64,000 nucleotides of DNA from Nitrospirales bacterium LBB_01 (GCA_004376055.2 CP049016.1:744001-808000); one strand, 5' to 3'; shown: positions 17,459 through 26,506, counted from the first letter of the stretch. Program-made: numbers and translations. Notes: generated by a model not told the origin, from the letters alone.

Positions 17459-18214
17459 TTATTGTAAACCGCCTACATAATTACCTTCTTTATCAAAGTT
17501 GTGGCAACAAGAAAACCCAAAAGCATTCCATAATACTTCAAAAGTAGGTTTCAGAAGGCGTGCAACGGCAGGCAATTCAGAAGCTGACGAATCCTCCTTG
17601 ATTAAAAAGCATGGCAACATAAGTGCGTTCCTGTCCATCGCTCTCGATCTCTCCATATGTCCTGAATGAGTTCCTAAAAAAACATCTTTTACATCTAACA
17701 AAGTGATTATAACTATAATAGGGCTAAGAATTTTTACTTTCTTGAGCGTATTAATGTATGTTATAATTGCTTCTACAATAGCTTTTTCGAAATCATTAGC
17801 TGGTATGAATATTTTTTCTGCTTTTTTAATAGCTATGTTTGAACGAACTGATTCAATAAGGCCATTCCTATAAAGCTGGCAATAGTACAAATTTCCTTTA
17901 TCCGAGTAGGTTGCAAATCCTTCTGCATTGTATAGAGGAGAATACCCTAATGAGTTTATTGGGCTCAAATCAAGTAATTCTATATTGGAGAAATTAATAA
18001 ATTGTTGAGAAGTAAAAGCATTAATGGGCAAAATATGTAAAGCAACCTTCGGTCCACCATTAATAGGGAAAGGTGTGTTTCCTGAAGCAATCATATCAAG
18101 ACGCTCGTTTATAAAACACATTACTCTGTCTTCTGTAGTAGCGTCAGATACCGTCTCTTTTAATATCAAATAGATATTGTTTCTATCCATAAAATTAACA
18201 TAATTTTGTTTCAT
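17459..18214 (-). CDS. Orphan protein resembling the C-terminal part of AlbA/Schlafen-type ATP-binding proteins
   Basis: About 251 residues. The block DRVMCFINERLDMIASGNTP followed by NGGPKVALHILPINAF, then YNAEGFATYSDKG and QLYRNGLIESV, matches the region that normally follows the AlbA_2 (Schlafen-like) DNA-binding domain. Here that N-terminal domain is absent. The gene still has its own AGGAG and ATG at 18214, so it may be a free-standing domain rather than a broken gene. It is visibly AT-richer than its neighbours and is bracketed by inverted repeats. No membrane segments or known catalytic motif. Function unknown. Confidence 0.6.
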   Translation of the reverse strand: MKQNYVNFMDRNNIYLILKETVSDATTEDRVMCFINERLDMIASGNTPFPINGGPKVALHILPINAFTSQQFINFSNIELLDLSPINSLGYSPLYNAEGFATYSDKGNLYYCQLYRNGLIESVRSNIAIKKAEKIFIPANDFEKAIVEAIITYINTLKKVKILSPIIVIITLLDVKDVFLGTHSGHMERSRAMDRNALMLPCFLIKEDSSASELPAVARLLKPTFEVLWNAFGFSCCHNFDKEGNYVGGLQ

Positions 18215-18391
18215 AAATACTCCTGTGCAAATCAACTATATTTTTCATATGGGTAACACTCATTAATATAATGCTATAATTCCATTGTATATGTCAATAA
18301 GTACGCAATACCCTTTATATAATTGATTTTTATCAAAATGAGTTTGTTTTCAATTGGTGCTACTTTGCAGGTTACTGTAACGCAAGAGAAT

Positions 18392-18610
18392 TATAAATCT
18401 TTTAATCTGCTCGTCTGTTGTGCGGGCAGAGCTCGCATTAAGACTTCAAAAGCTGCGGAACGCAGGTTTTGAAATTCTTTACCTATAAGCAAACCAAAAA
18501 AGCTTTAAAGTAAAGCACCCAATCGTTAACAACTAACCGGGGGGTCAAGGGGGAATCATTTCCCTTTGTGGGTGAGGGTTTAAGGGAGAGGGCAACGCCC
18601 TTTCCCTTAC
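18392..18610 (-). repeat. Right copy of the ~215-bp inverted repeat pair
   Basis: The reverse complement begins GTAAGGGAAAGGGCGTTGCC and ends GATTAAAAGATTTATA, matching the left copy at 17220-17432 with scattered substitutions and small indels. It abuts the stop codon of the helicase gene. The remaining 18236-18391 is AT-rich leader of the orphan gene. Confidence 0.75.
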
Positions 18611-21600
18611 TACTTAATAAGCGAACTCCCCTGCATGTCCGTGTAAGCAATAAGACCGGTGCAATTCTTATTTGGATAGAACTCACGCAAAATTCGCAAA
18701 TAGTCTTTTATCTGCGACACGTACCCCATCTCATCATGTGCCCTGCCGGTTTTGTAATCAATCACGCAGACACTATCATTATCAATCACCACTCTGTCCA
18801 TCCTTAATGTAACTCCTGTTGCAGTTGTGTACTCCTGTTCTTTTTTTAATACTCTTTCCTTTGCGTGAATAAAGTATGGTTTTATGTCATCATGTTGTAA
18901 AAACCTTAAGAGCGACTCAGTTGTTTCTTTCACATTGTATAAATTTCCATATTCAAGATTTACCATTTCAACAATCCTGTTTAGCGTGTTTTTAAAGTCA
19001 TCTGATATGTAATCAACAAAACTGAGTACCCTGTGAATAAAATCTCCTCGTTGCTTTTCTCCAATATTTATAGGCGTTAGGTTTACACCAAAGTGATATG
19101 GCGGTCTTAGTGTGTGAAGTATCGGCATCACATCTGTAGAGGTATCCTCAGAGGCGTCTGAGTATAAAACTCTCCGCCCTGCCTCGGTGTCGCCCTCAGG
19201 GAAAAGTTCAAACGGATATTTCCCACCATTTGTGGCAAGGATAACGTAAAGTTCGTTTTTTGCCCTTGTCAAAGAGACGTATAGAGCGTTTAATTTATTA
19301 ACCAGCTCTTTGGTTTTCTCCTTTTCATAGAGAGAATTTAGAGGACTGTTATCGTCATAATGTGAAATAGCGGCAAGAATCTTTTTATTTAACTTTAGGA
19401 GACTCACATCAGTGTCTCCCTCTAAAATATAATCAAACGGTCTGTCTTTCTGCGCATACAGAATAACTATAGTAACCGGAAACCCAAGCCCCTTAGACTT
19501 ATGCACTGTCATCACAGATACGGCATCCTCTGTCTTTGGCACATCTATATTCCACTCCTGAGATGCGCCATCCCCCTCGGCTGCAAAATTAACAAAGTCT
19601 CTCAAGCTGTTTTTGCCGGTCTCTTCAAACGTTTTAATCACCTCAAGGATTTTTACCAGTGACGCCTCCGAACTCATCTGCGTCTCATCAAATACCTTAA
19701 ACACTCGGTAAATTTCCGTAACAAGGTCATACAGTGGGAAATATCCGGCAGAGTTAAAAAGCTGCTCAAAAAAAGTGTTCCAAAGCTCCGGGTAATCAGC
19801 CTGAAAACACTTATAAAGCGGAGAGTTCTCTCTCCTATGGTTAAAAAGAAACGTTCGGATGTCATCCAAAGTAATCGTCTGGTTATTAAGTGCTGCAGCA
19901 GCCGCAAATATCCTGCCGCTAAGAAATGTTGCAAAGGATAGGTCATCAAGCGGTGAGTCAAGAAAGTTAAGAAGAGCGACAATTTCACACGCAGCATTGG
20001 TTTTTCGTATGTCAAGACTGCTGTATGATATAAACGGTACGGACTCAGAGTTGTCATTCTGGTTCTCAATGCCTTTTTCGTTAAGCCATGTTGAAATTGT
20101 GACGACATCGTCGTTTTTCATAGTAAGCACTGCTATGTCTTTGTATTTATAGCCACGCAATTTTAAGTCATCCAAAATTGCATATAGCTTTTGTTTTACC
20201 GGCTCAGTTTCTGACGTCTCATCGCTATCTGTAAGAGCGCTTACGGTATCCACTCTGACAAATCCGTTGGATGCTATGTTTTTGGCAGTTTGGGTATAAT
20301 CGGAAAGACCGCTTAGTTGGGCTGCAAAATTATATGTCTCATTTTGAGGCAGAATGTGTTTAAAAATCTCCTCGTTAAAATCAAGGATAGGTTGTTGCGA
20401 TCTAAAATTCACGCTGAGTTCTGTAACCCTATGCTCGGCTGACAAAAATGGACGGTTTTCTACATCCTCAGATTCAAACGATTTCATAATACTATAGTCG
20501 GCGTCCCTAAAGCCATAAATCGCCTGTTTAGTATCCCCAACGGCAAATAGGCTGCCTCCCTGTGATAATGAGTTTTCTATCAGAGGATACAGATTTTTCC
20601 ACTGAATCGGGGATGTATCCTGAAACTCATCAATCAGGTAGTGATAGATGGTCTCTCCAAGCCGGAAATAAACGTCAGGGACAATATCGCCGTCAATGTA
20701 AAGGGAGAGCCGTCTGCTTATGTCTTCAATAAAAACCTTGCCCTTTTGTTTCTTAGCATGTTGCAGCGTTGCAGCAAAAGCCTCATACGCTCTTATAAAC
20801 GGGATAAAATACGTGCGGCTGAAAATCTCTGCAAATTGCCCAATGAGAGACGTAAGACCTCTCCAAACAGAGACTGCCTCATCATAAAGAACAAGTTCTG
20901 ATTCCGAGCTTTTTTTAGCCGGCTTTTTTATCGGAGGGTTCTTTAGTCCCCGGTTTATAATATCTGCAAAATTCCCCATTTGCACACTCTTTAATATTTC
21001 TCCAAATGAGCTGTTACCGCTTCGTGAAAGTTCCGAGCCTTCTATCAACTCATCAAGTTTTAGAGCTGCGTCTTTTATTTTCCCCTTTATTTTTTCCGCA
21101 TCATTGGTGTTTCCATAAACAATCTGCACAGACTTCGTCTTAGAGATTTTCTTGTATATTTTCTTTATTTCCTCCAAAATTGTACGTGAAGGGTCCCACA
21201 GAAATCGGGAATCCTCCGAGCGGTTTTCCATGATAATCCTCACTATGTCTGACACCATAGCTCCGTGGTGTGTGCCCTCTCTGACGCTGCGTAAAAACAC
21301 CTCAAAGGCATACTCCATAATATCATCGCCGTTAAGCAGGATTTCAAAGTCCGGTTCATACCCTAAATCAAGCACAGAAGCCTTAAACACAGAGGCCATA
21401 AAGCTGTCTATGGTTTTAACCTGAAAATCCGAGTAGTGGTTTAGTATCTCATCAATCAGGAGACAGGAGCGTCTTTTAATCTCCTCCTCCGGCAGATTGA
21501 TAATCTTCTTAATTTCAGTAACTCGTGAATTGTAATTAAGACATATTTCCTTTAACCAGAGGACAATACGCTGCCGCATCTCTTTAGCGGCATTATTGGA

Positions 21601-21774
21601 AAATGTGACGGCAAGAATATTTCTGAGGCGGTTTTCAGGTATCTCACTTGAAAGAACAAACTGGACATAGCGCTTGGTAAGGGTATGGGTTTTACCGGAG
21701 CCAGCCGATGCCTTTAGGATAACAACATGAGGAAACACCTCAGTGTCATCCCGTTTAAGCACCGTATTTGTCAT
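18610..21774 (-). CDS. addA: AddA/RecB-like UvrD-family helicase-nuclease
   Basis: 1054 residues. UvrD-type helicase motifs in order: Walker A KASAGSGKT (21-29), motif Ia NILAVTFSNNAAKEMRQRI, motif II YLIDEFQDTSPIQW (~380), motif III VGDTKQAIYGFRDAD, motif V VMTVHKSKGLGFPV, motif VI LYVSLTRAKNELYV. The C-terminus has GDFIHRVLSF and MDRVVI..VCVIDYKTG, the PD-(D/E)XK nuclease signature of RecB/AddA. The role would be double-strand-break end resection for recombination. The AddB-like partner is not in this window, and the next gene is unrelated, which is unusual. The stop abuts an inverted repeat. Confidence 0.85.
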   Translation of the reverse strand: MTNTVLKRDDTEVFPHVVILKASAGSGKTHTLTKRYVQFVLSSEIPENRLRNILAVTFSNNAAKEMRQRIVLWLKEICLNYNSRVTEIKKIINLPEEEIKRRSCLLIDEILNHYSDFQVKTIDSFMASVFKASVLDLGYEPDFEILLNGDDIMEYAFEVFLRSVREGTHHGAMVSDIVRIIMENRSEDSRFLWDPSRTILEEIKKIYKKISKTKSVQIVYGNTNDAEKIKGKIKDAALKLDELIEGSELSRSGNSSFGEILKSVQMGNFADIINRGLKNPPIKKPAKKSSESELVLYDEAVSVWRGLTSLIGQFAEIFSRTYFIPFIRAYEAFAATLQHAKKQKGKVFIEDISRRLSLYIDGDIVPDVYFRLGETIYHYLIDEFQDTSPIQWKNLYPLIENSLSQGGSLFAVGDTKQAIYGFRDADYSIMKSFESEDVENRPFLSAEHRVTELSVNFRSQQPILDFNEEIFKHILPQNETYNFAAQLSGLSDYTQTAKNIASNGFVRVDTVSALTDSDETSETEPVKQKLYAILDDLKLRGYKYKDIAVLTMKNDDVVTISTWLNEKGIENQNDNSESVPFISYSSLDIRKTNAACEIVALLNFLDSPLDDLSFATFLSGRIFAAAAALNNQTITLDDIRTFLFNHRRENSPLYKCFQADYPELWNTFFEQLFNSAGYFPLYDLVTEIYRVFKVFDETQMSSEASLVKILEVIKTFEETGKNSLRDFVNFAAEGDGASQEWNIDVPKTEDAVSVMTVHKSKGLGFPVTIVILYAQKDRPFDYILEGDTDVSLLKLNKKILAAISHYDDNSPLNSLYEKEKTKELVNKLNALYVSLTRAKNELYVILATNGGKYPFELFPEGDTEAGRRVLYSDASEDTSTDVMPILHTLRPPYHFGVNLTPINIGEKQRGDFIHRVLSFVDYISDDFKNTLNRIVEMVNLEYGNLYNVKETTESLLRFLQHDDIKPYFIHAKERVLKKEQEYTTATGVTLRMDRVVIDNDSVCVIDYKTGRAHDEMGYVSQIKDYLRILREFYPNKNCTGLIAYTDMQGSSLIK

Positions 21775-21799
21775 ATGAGTGCCTAAAGCTGCAATGCAG

Positions 21800-22231
21800 C
21801 TACTTAACTGTTAAAACAGCAAACGGGTTATCTCTTAAAATCTTATCCACTCTGTACGGAGGCCCTGTAACAACAAAGCCTGCTACCCCGTTTTCCTCTA
21901 TATTATGCCCATGATACACCCACTTGCCGGTCCATGACACCTGTACCTGTAAGGTATCAGACTTAATATCCACCCACATAGGCGTAAAGGATAACTCGGC
22001 TGATGAGAAGTCCATTGCGGCCGCTTTGAAATTAGAAGAAAACCCAAAATCGGTAGTGTATCTTGTTAAAGCAGCCTCATCCTTATGGACATAGGCTGTT
22101 TTAAGCATATTTATCGTCTCTATGACACTTTGAGCTGTCTGTGATTCAAGCGATACTGGTTTTATAGCTTTCTTGCTGCAAGACATAACTAAAAATATTG
22201 ACATTATTAACAGCACAAACATTTTTTTCAT
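21800..22231 (-). CDS. Predicted lipoprotein of unknown function
   Basis: 143 residues starting MKKMFVLLIMSIFLVMSC, a signal peptide with lipobox VMSC, so Cys18 would be lipidated. The mature part (TAQSVIETINMLKTAYVHKD, FTPMWVDIKSDTLQVQVSW, YRVDKILRDNPF) has the look of an NTF2-like or SnoaL-like fold, but I cannot name a family. ATG at 22231 is chosen because AAGGAG lies 8 nt before it. It sits between the helicase and an HDOD protein, same strand. Confidence 0.7.
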   Translation of the reverse strand: MKKMFVLLIMSIFLVMSCSKKAIKPVSLESQTAQSVIETINMLKTAYVHKDEAALTRYTTDFGFSSNFKAAAMDFSSAELSFTPMWVDIKSDTLQVQVSWTGKWVYHGHNIEENGVAGFVVTGPPYRVDKILRDNPFAVLTVK

Positions 22232-22296
22232 TTTAAGTACTCCTTTTAATTTATAATCTATGTACAACCCGTGTATTTTAACTTAAAACAATAAGA

Positions 22297-23193
22297 TTAA
22301 TCGTCCTCATTAGCTTTCATTGTTTTTGCTGTCTCCTCTTCAGTGACATTCCTTACCTGCAGGAAAGCCTTAGCCTCGTCAACCTTAACAGGAAGGGTCT
22401 CTAAAATTTCAAGGCCTTTTTGAGCGCTCATACTAAGACGCTTCCAATCAGTATCGGTAAGAGGCGCAGTAACTGCAGCCGCTACATCGTCGTCATAGCC
22501 GTTGACTTTACAGTGATAGTTGGCAATGTAAACAACCGGCACCATGGGGAATTTCTCATTGCCGCCTGTTTTGTCGTGATGGTAGCGGATAGCTTTGACC
22601 AGATCCGGCGACAGTGCCCATTTTTCGGCTATCAGTGCCCCGATTTCTGCATGGTCCATAGAAAAAAATTTCTTCTCCTTAACTATCAATCTTTCGTATT
22701 CAATCGTTTTCTTAGCAATAGGGAAATAATCACGTGGAAAATGTTTTATTAAAAAAATCTTTCCAATATCGTGAATCAGCCCCGCGATGAAAAACTCCTC
22801 CCGTTTTGCAGGGTCTGCAATTACATCATTTGACAGCAGTTTACAAGCAACGGCAGTGGCAAGGCTGTGTTCCCAGAATTTGTCCACATTAAAGGAGGCG
22901 CCGTGTGAGGGATTAAATGAGGAAAGCACCTCGGCACTAAGTGCGAGATTCTTGATAGTGTTCATGCCAAGCAGGATAATGGCGCGGTTAATGGACGTCA
23001 CCTTCTGCTGTATGCCAAAGTATGCAGAGTTAATTAAATTTAACACCTTTGTGGTAAGCGTTGGGTCAAGCTTTACAACCTGCACAAGGTCTGCGGCAGA
23101 AGAGCTATCGTTATTGGTTAGAGACACAATCTTTGCGATAGTCGGCGAGAGCGCCGGAATCTTTTCTATATAAGCTAAAATTTTCTTTTGCAT
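22297..23193 (-). CDS. HDOD-domain signalling protein
   Basis: 298 residues from ATG 23193 (AAGGA upstream). The HDOD core reads IPALSPTIAKIVSL, VVKLDPTLTTKVLNLINSAY, INRAIILLGMNTIKNLAL, then FWEHSLATAVACKLL, FIAGLIHDIGKIFL and MDHAEIGALIAEKW..RYHHDK. HDOD domains are related to HD phosphohydrolases but mostly act in signal transduction. Here HDIGK retains an HD pair. Often found near chemotaxis or stress regulators. Target unknown. Confidence 0.88.
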   Translation of the reverse strand: MQKKILAYIEKIPALSPTIAKIVSLTNNDSSSAADLVQVVKLDPTLTTKVLNLINSAYFGIQQKVTSINRAIILLGMNTIKNLALSAEVLSSFNPSHGASFNVDKFWEHSLATAVACKLLSNDVIADPAKREEFFIAGLIHDIGKIFLIKHFPRDYFPIAKKTIEYERLIVKEKKFFSMDHAEIGALIAEKWALSPDLVKAIRYHHDKTGGNEKFPMVPVVYIANYHCKVNGYDDDVAAAVTAPLTDTDWKRLSMSAQKGLEILETLPVKVDEAKAFLQVRNVTEEETAKTMKANEDD

Positions 23194-23312
23194 ATAAGCC
23201 AGTCCTTTTGGTGCTACATAGCGCGACCCAGAGTTCCAATAAAAGTATATCAAATACAACAGGTTTTTTACAAATTTTTTTGTTACCAGCAAAAAACTCC
23301 CTGAACACAACA

Positions 23313-23427
23313 GGCCATTTTGACCTATAGGCCACATTGACCTACAGGTCACGCTGTTCTAAAAATCATTTAATATCCAACACTTATTAGAAGTGCCACT
23401 TTTTAAGTCGGCCACTTTGGCCTATTC
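23313..23427. promoter_or_regulatory. Three GGCCA..TGRCC operator-like repeats upstream of hsp20
   Basis: GGCCATTTTGACCTATA (23313-23329), GGCCACATTGACCTACA (23330-23346) and GGCCACTTTGGCCTATT (23410-23426) are near-identical; the third contains a perfect GGCCA-CTT-TGGCC dyad. They lie 50-165 bp upstream of the sigma-54-like promoter at 23479. That suits an enhancer-binding activator, but they could also serve the divergent HDOD gene. Confidence 0.5.
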
Positions 23428-23478
23428 TTTGCGTTGACCAAAATGCAATATATTCTTATTTATCAAATAGTTATACAA

Positions 23479-23495
23479 TTGGCATGAAAGTTGAT
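23479..23495 (+). promoter_or_regulatory. Sigma-54-like promoter for the hsp20 pair
   Basis: TTGGCATGAAAGTTGAT fits YTGGCACGRNNNTTGCW except C to T in the -24 box and C to A in the -12 box. It gives a start near 23506, about 50 nt before the first Hsp20 ATG. Confidence 0.5.
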
Positions 23496-23556
23496 ATTAT
23501 ATAAGTAAAATGTGCTGTATTTAGTAACAGCCAAAAAACTGATAAGGAGGTAGAAA

Positions 23557-24066
23557 ATGATGTTTGGACGACGTTTATTAGGAAGAAATTTACTGGGGTT
23601 TGGTTTGAACCCATGGGGAGGCTATTACGGCTTTGAGGATGCTGTGAGTAAGGTACAAAATCAGATAGCTGAGAGGATGTCTGAGGCACAGAAGGAAATC
23701 AACAGGGTCTTTTCAAGTATTGACAAGCCGTCCTGCGGGCAAATCCCAGCGGTAAATGTGTGGACAAAAGATGATGGGGCATATCTGACCTGCCAAATAC
23801 CCGGAGTTACACCTGAGGATATGGAAATATCTGTGACCGGTAAAACGTTGACACTTAAGGGTTCACGCAAAGTTGAAACTAATGAGGAGCAACAGTCATA
23901 TCACAGAGCAGAACGATGGACGGGTAACTTTGTAAGAACTCTGTCGCTGCCTTTTGACATTGACGCCAATAAGGTTGATGCCAGCTTTTTAAAGGGCACA
24001 CTCAATGTGACACTGCCTATGGCAGAGGCGGAAAAACCGAGAAAAATTGAAATCAAAGCTCAATAA
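23557..24066 (+). CDS. Hsp20-family small heat shock protein, copy 1
   Basis: 169 residues. The alpha-crystallin domain spans about 60-165: PAVNVWTKDDGAYLTCQIPG, VTPEDMEISVTGKTLTLKGS, and the signature ASFLKGTLNVTLPMAEAEKP. The variable N-terminal arm is Gly- and Phe-rich. An ATP-independent holdase that binds unfolding proteins. AAGGAGG precedes the first ATG. Forms an operon with a second Hsp20 gene 26 nt downstream. Confidence 0.93.
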   Translation: MMFGRRLLGRNLLGFGLNPWGGYYGFEDAVSKVQNQIAERMSEAQKEINRVFSSIDKPSCGQIPAVNVWTKDDGAYLTCQIPGVTPEDMEISVTGKTLTLKGSRKVETNEEQQSYHRAERWTGNFVRTLSLPFDIDANKVDASFLKGTLNVTLPMAEAEKPRKIEIKAQ

Positions 24067-24092
24067 TTTTATAAGAAAGGAGGTCTATAGCA

Positions 24093-24488
24093 ATGTCAAA
24101 TGAAACACAAGAGTTATCGGGGGTAGTGGAAAAACCAGAGAGGACAAGGGTGGCTAAGGTTTATACGCCGGCTGTGGATATTGTGGAAAAGGCCGGGGAG
24201 ATAGTGCTGACGGCTGATATGCCAGGCGTTGATGAGGGTTCAGTTGAAGTAACTCTGCAAGACAATGTACTGACCATCTACGGAACAGTGGGGCATATGG
24301 CGCCAGATGGCTACACGCTCTCATACGCTGAGTACAAGGTGGGTGACTATGAAAGAAGTTTTACACTTTCAGAGCAGATACAGAAAGACAAAATAGAAGC
24401 AAAGCTGCAAAACGGAGTGTTAAACCTCGTACTTCCTAAAGTTGATGAGGTAAAGACAAGGAAAATAGAAATCAAAACAGCTGCTTAA
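24093..24488 (+). CDS. Hsp20-family small heat shock protein, copy 2
   Basis: 131 residues, nearly all alpha-crystallin domain: PAVDIVEKAGEIVLTADMPG, VDEGSVEVTLQDNVLTIYG and KLQNGVLNLVLPKVDEVKTR. It lacks the long N-terminal arm of copy 1, so the two are of different subclass and may co-assemble. AAGGAGG precedes ATG. An AAGGGAA / TTCCCTT hairpin about 25 nt after the stop may end the transcript. Confidence 0.92.
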   Translation: MSNETQELSGVVEKPERTRVAKVYTPAVDIVEKAGEIVLTADMPGVDEGSVEVTLQDNVLTIYGTVGHMAPDGYTLSYAEYKVGDYERSFTLSEQIQKDKIEAKLQNGVLNLVLPKVDEVKTRKIEIKTAA

Positions 24489-24540
24489 CATCTAACATGT
24501 AAAACACATAAGGGAACGTAGGCCGAACTTTCCCTTATAC

Positions 24541-24668
24541 CAAGTAGCTTCCAAAAAGGTAATGTAATAGAGGAGAGAAAGGACTGGATTCCCGCTCGTA
24601 GGCGGGAATGACAAAGGGACGTAACCCCTCTCTCTGTCATTCCTGCGAAGGCAGGAATCCAGTTTTTT
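24541..24668 (-). repeat. MITE-like repeat, family 1 copy
   Basis: Nearly identical to the copy at 6168-6316, down to the flanking TACCAAGTAGCTTCC and GGGACGTAACCCCTCTCTCT, implying recent movement or gene conversion. It lies between the Hsp20 operon and the LPS gene. Confidence 0.8.
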
Positions 24669-24736
24669 ATTTATGTCTTTGAACGCAACTCGGTATTACA
24701 TGTTTTCCCAACAGATTTCCCTTTATCATGCACTAA

Positions 24737-26281
24737 TTGTTAGAATTGACTGTGGCTTCAAATATTCTTGTCAGGGAAGTTAATTGGGTGGGAGACGCCG
24801 TGATGACGCTCCCTGCGCTGAGGGCTTTACGAAATGCCTATAAAGACAGCCGCATAAGCGTGCTTGCAAAGGAGGCTGTGCTGCCTCTTTTTGAAAATGA
24901 TCCAAATGTTGACGCTCTGGTTAAGTACGCTAAAACTCATGAAAAACTCCTCGGCAAACTTAGTCTCTCATCCCTGCTACGAGCTGAGAAATATGATGAG
25001 ACAATCCTGTTTCAAAACGCCTTTGATGCTGCGCTTGTCACGTTTTTAGCCGGAATTAAAAAAAGAACTGGCTATGACAGGGATGCAAGAGGGCTGTTTT
25101 TGACTAAGAGAATCCCTATAAACAAGCAGACTCTAAAACTTCACCATGTGTCGTACTATTTAAATCTGCTCAGAGAGACTGGAATTGTTGCTCCGTACAT
25201 GCTGCCGTGGATATATCTGACACTGGCTGAGAGACTATCGGCAAGAGAAACACTTCAGCCGCTTAAGCGCCCAATCGTTGGTATTAATCCTCAGGCTGCT
25301 TATGGCTCAGCAAAATGCTGGTCTGCCGATAACTATGTATCAGTAATTAACCACATAGTGACTAATCTTAACGGCTCTGTCGTTATCTTTGGAACCGATA
25401 CTTCAAATAAACTCCCGATTGATTCATTAAAAGGCATTGTCACAGAAAATACGTATTTGGATTTAACCGGAAAGACAGGCTTGCGACAGTTGTGTGCTCT
25501 AATATCTGAGTGTGACGCCGTTATAACCAATGATTCAGGCCCCATGCACATTGCCTATGCTACGGCAACCCCGTTAGTTGCAATATTTGGCTCTACATCT
25601 TTTGAGCTTACCGGGCCTCCTGAGATACCCAAAGACTGTCAACACAGTTTTCCGTATAGAGTTCTGCATAAGTCCCTTGATTGCTCACCGTGTTTTAGAC
25701 GCACCTGCCCGCATGGTCACCTTAAGTGCATGACATCAATAACGCCCGATGAGGTGTGTGAGGCTCTCAGAGATATTCTTTGTACCAACAAAGCCGTGTT
25801 TTTTGACCGTGATGGAACAATCTGCGAGGATGCCCACTATTTGAATGACTTTAAGGATTTTAAACCGTTTAAAGGCATTGATGATTTAAGGAAACTTAAA
25901 GAAAAAGGCTATCTGCTGATAGGGGTCACAAATCAATCAGGCATTGCGCGCGGTATTGTCAATGAAACATTTGTGCAGGAGATAAATAACTTATTCATAG
26001 AAAAGTATAGCTTTGATGGTTTTTATTACTGTAAGCATGTCAGCGCTGACAAGTGCGCCTGTAGAAAACCCTCGCCGGGAATGCTTTATAAGGCGCGCAC
26101 AGATTTTAAAATTGATTTAAAAAACTCTTTTATGGTTGGCGACAAAGACGCTGACATCAATGTAGGTATTGCCGTTGGCGCCTCCCCCGTGTATATGGAA
26201 TCTAAAAAATATCTCCTCACAGTGCCCGATATCAAAAGGATTTCTTCATTAGCGGAACTTCTGGGCATGTTGTGCCTGTAA
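24737..26281 (+). CDS. Fused heptosyltransferase (GT9) and D,D-heptose 1,7-bisphosphate phosphatase
   Basis: 514 residues in two domains. Residues ~5-350 are a WaaF-type ADP-heptose transferase: REVNWVGDAVMTLPALRALR, VGINPQAAYGSAKCW, and SECDAVITNDSGPMHIAYA. Residues ~355-510 are a GmhB HAD phosphatase: VFFDRDGTICEDAHYL, VTNQSGIARGI, the zinc-type C-x-H..C-x-C patch (CKHVSADKCACRKP) and MVGDKDADI. Both act in inner-core LPS heptose supply and addition. The start is TTG 24737 or GTG 24752; no in-frame ATG or Shine-Dalgarno is visible. Fusing the sugar-maturation enzyme to its user is uncommon. Confidence 0.88.
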   Translation: MLELTVASNILVREVNWVGDAVMTLPALRALRNAYKDSRISVLAKEAVLPLFENDPNVDALVKYAKTHEKLLGKLSLSSLLRAEKYDETILFQNAFDAALVTFLAGIKKRTGYDRDARGLFLTKRIPINKQTLKLHHVSYYLNLLRETGIVAPYMLPWIYLTLAERLSARETLQPLKRPIVGINPQAAYGSAKCWSADNYVSVINHIVTNLNGSVVIFGTDTSNKLPIDSLKGIVTENTYLDLTGKTGLRQLCALISECDAVITNDSGPMHIAYATATPLVAIFGSTSFELTGPPEIPKDCQHSFPYRVLHKSLDCSPCFRRTCPHGHLKCMTSITPDEVCEALRDILCTNKAVFFDRDGTICEDAHYLNDFKDFKPFKGIDDLRKLKEKGYLLIGVTNQSGIARGIVNETFVQEINNLFIEKYSFDGFYYCKHVSADKCACRKPSPGMLYKARTDFKIDLKNSFMVGDKDADINVGIAVGASPVYMESKKYLLTVPDIKRISSLAELLGMLCL

Positions 26282-26323
26282 GTATCGGTTAGTTGGATGT
26301 TGGTTGCCTATGGTGGGTCAATT

Positions 26324-26506
26324 TTAAACGCCTATTGACGCCCATTCATCTAATTCTCTTCTGAGTGAAAAGTCAGCATCTCTTTGAGCGGTTATACTCC
26401 TTTTAAAAATATGAATAAGATTAAGAATGTTTTGCATTTGCTCATCAGGCAGATCTGGAAGCTCTTTAAGAATCTCCTCTTTTGAGCGCAACTTGGTATT
26501 ATCCAT
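26324..26506 (-). CDS. Short hypothetical protein (DUF2281/antitoxin-like)
   Basis: 60 residues, SKEEILKELPDLPDEQMQNI then LNLIHIFKRS, resembling short helical antitoxin-like proteins. The ATG has no Shine-Dalgarno and the first codons coincide with the ACCAAGTTGCG tail of a dispersed repeat, so the start may be repeat-derived. Low confidence that it is expressed. Confidence 0.35.
   Translation of the reverse strand: MDNTKLRSKEEILKELPDLPDEQMQNILNLIHIFKRSITAQRDADFSLRRELDEWASIGV

Noticed and set aside
18340-18380. TTGGTGCTACTTTGCA as a possible sigma-54 promoter
   Set aside because: The spacing between the GG and GC elements is one base short, and nothing suitable lies downstream.
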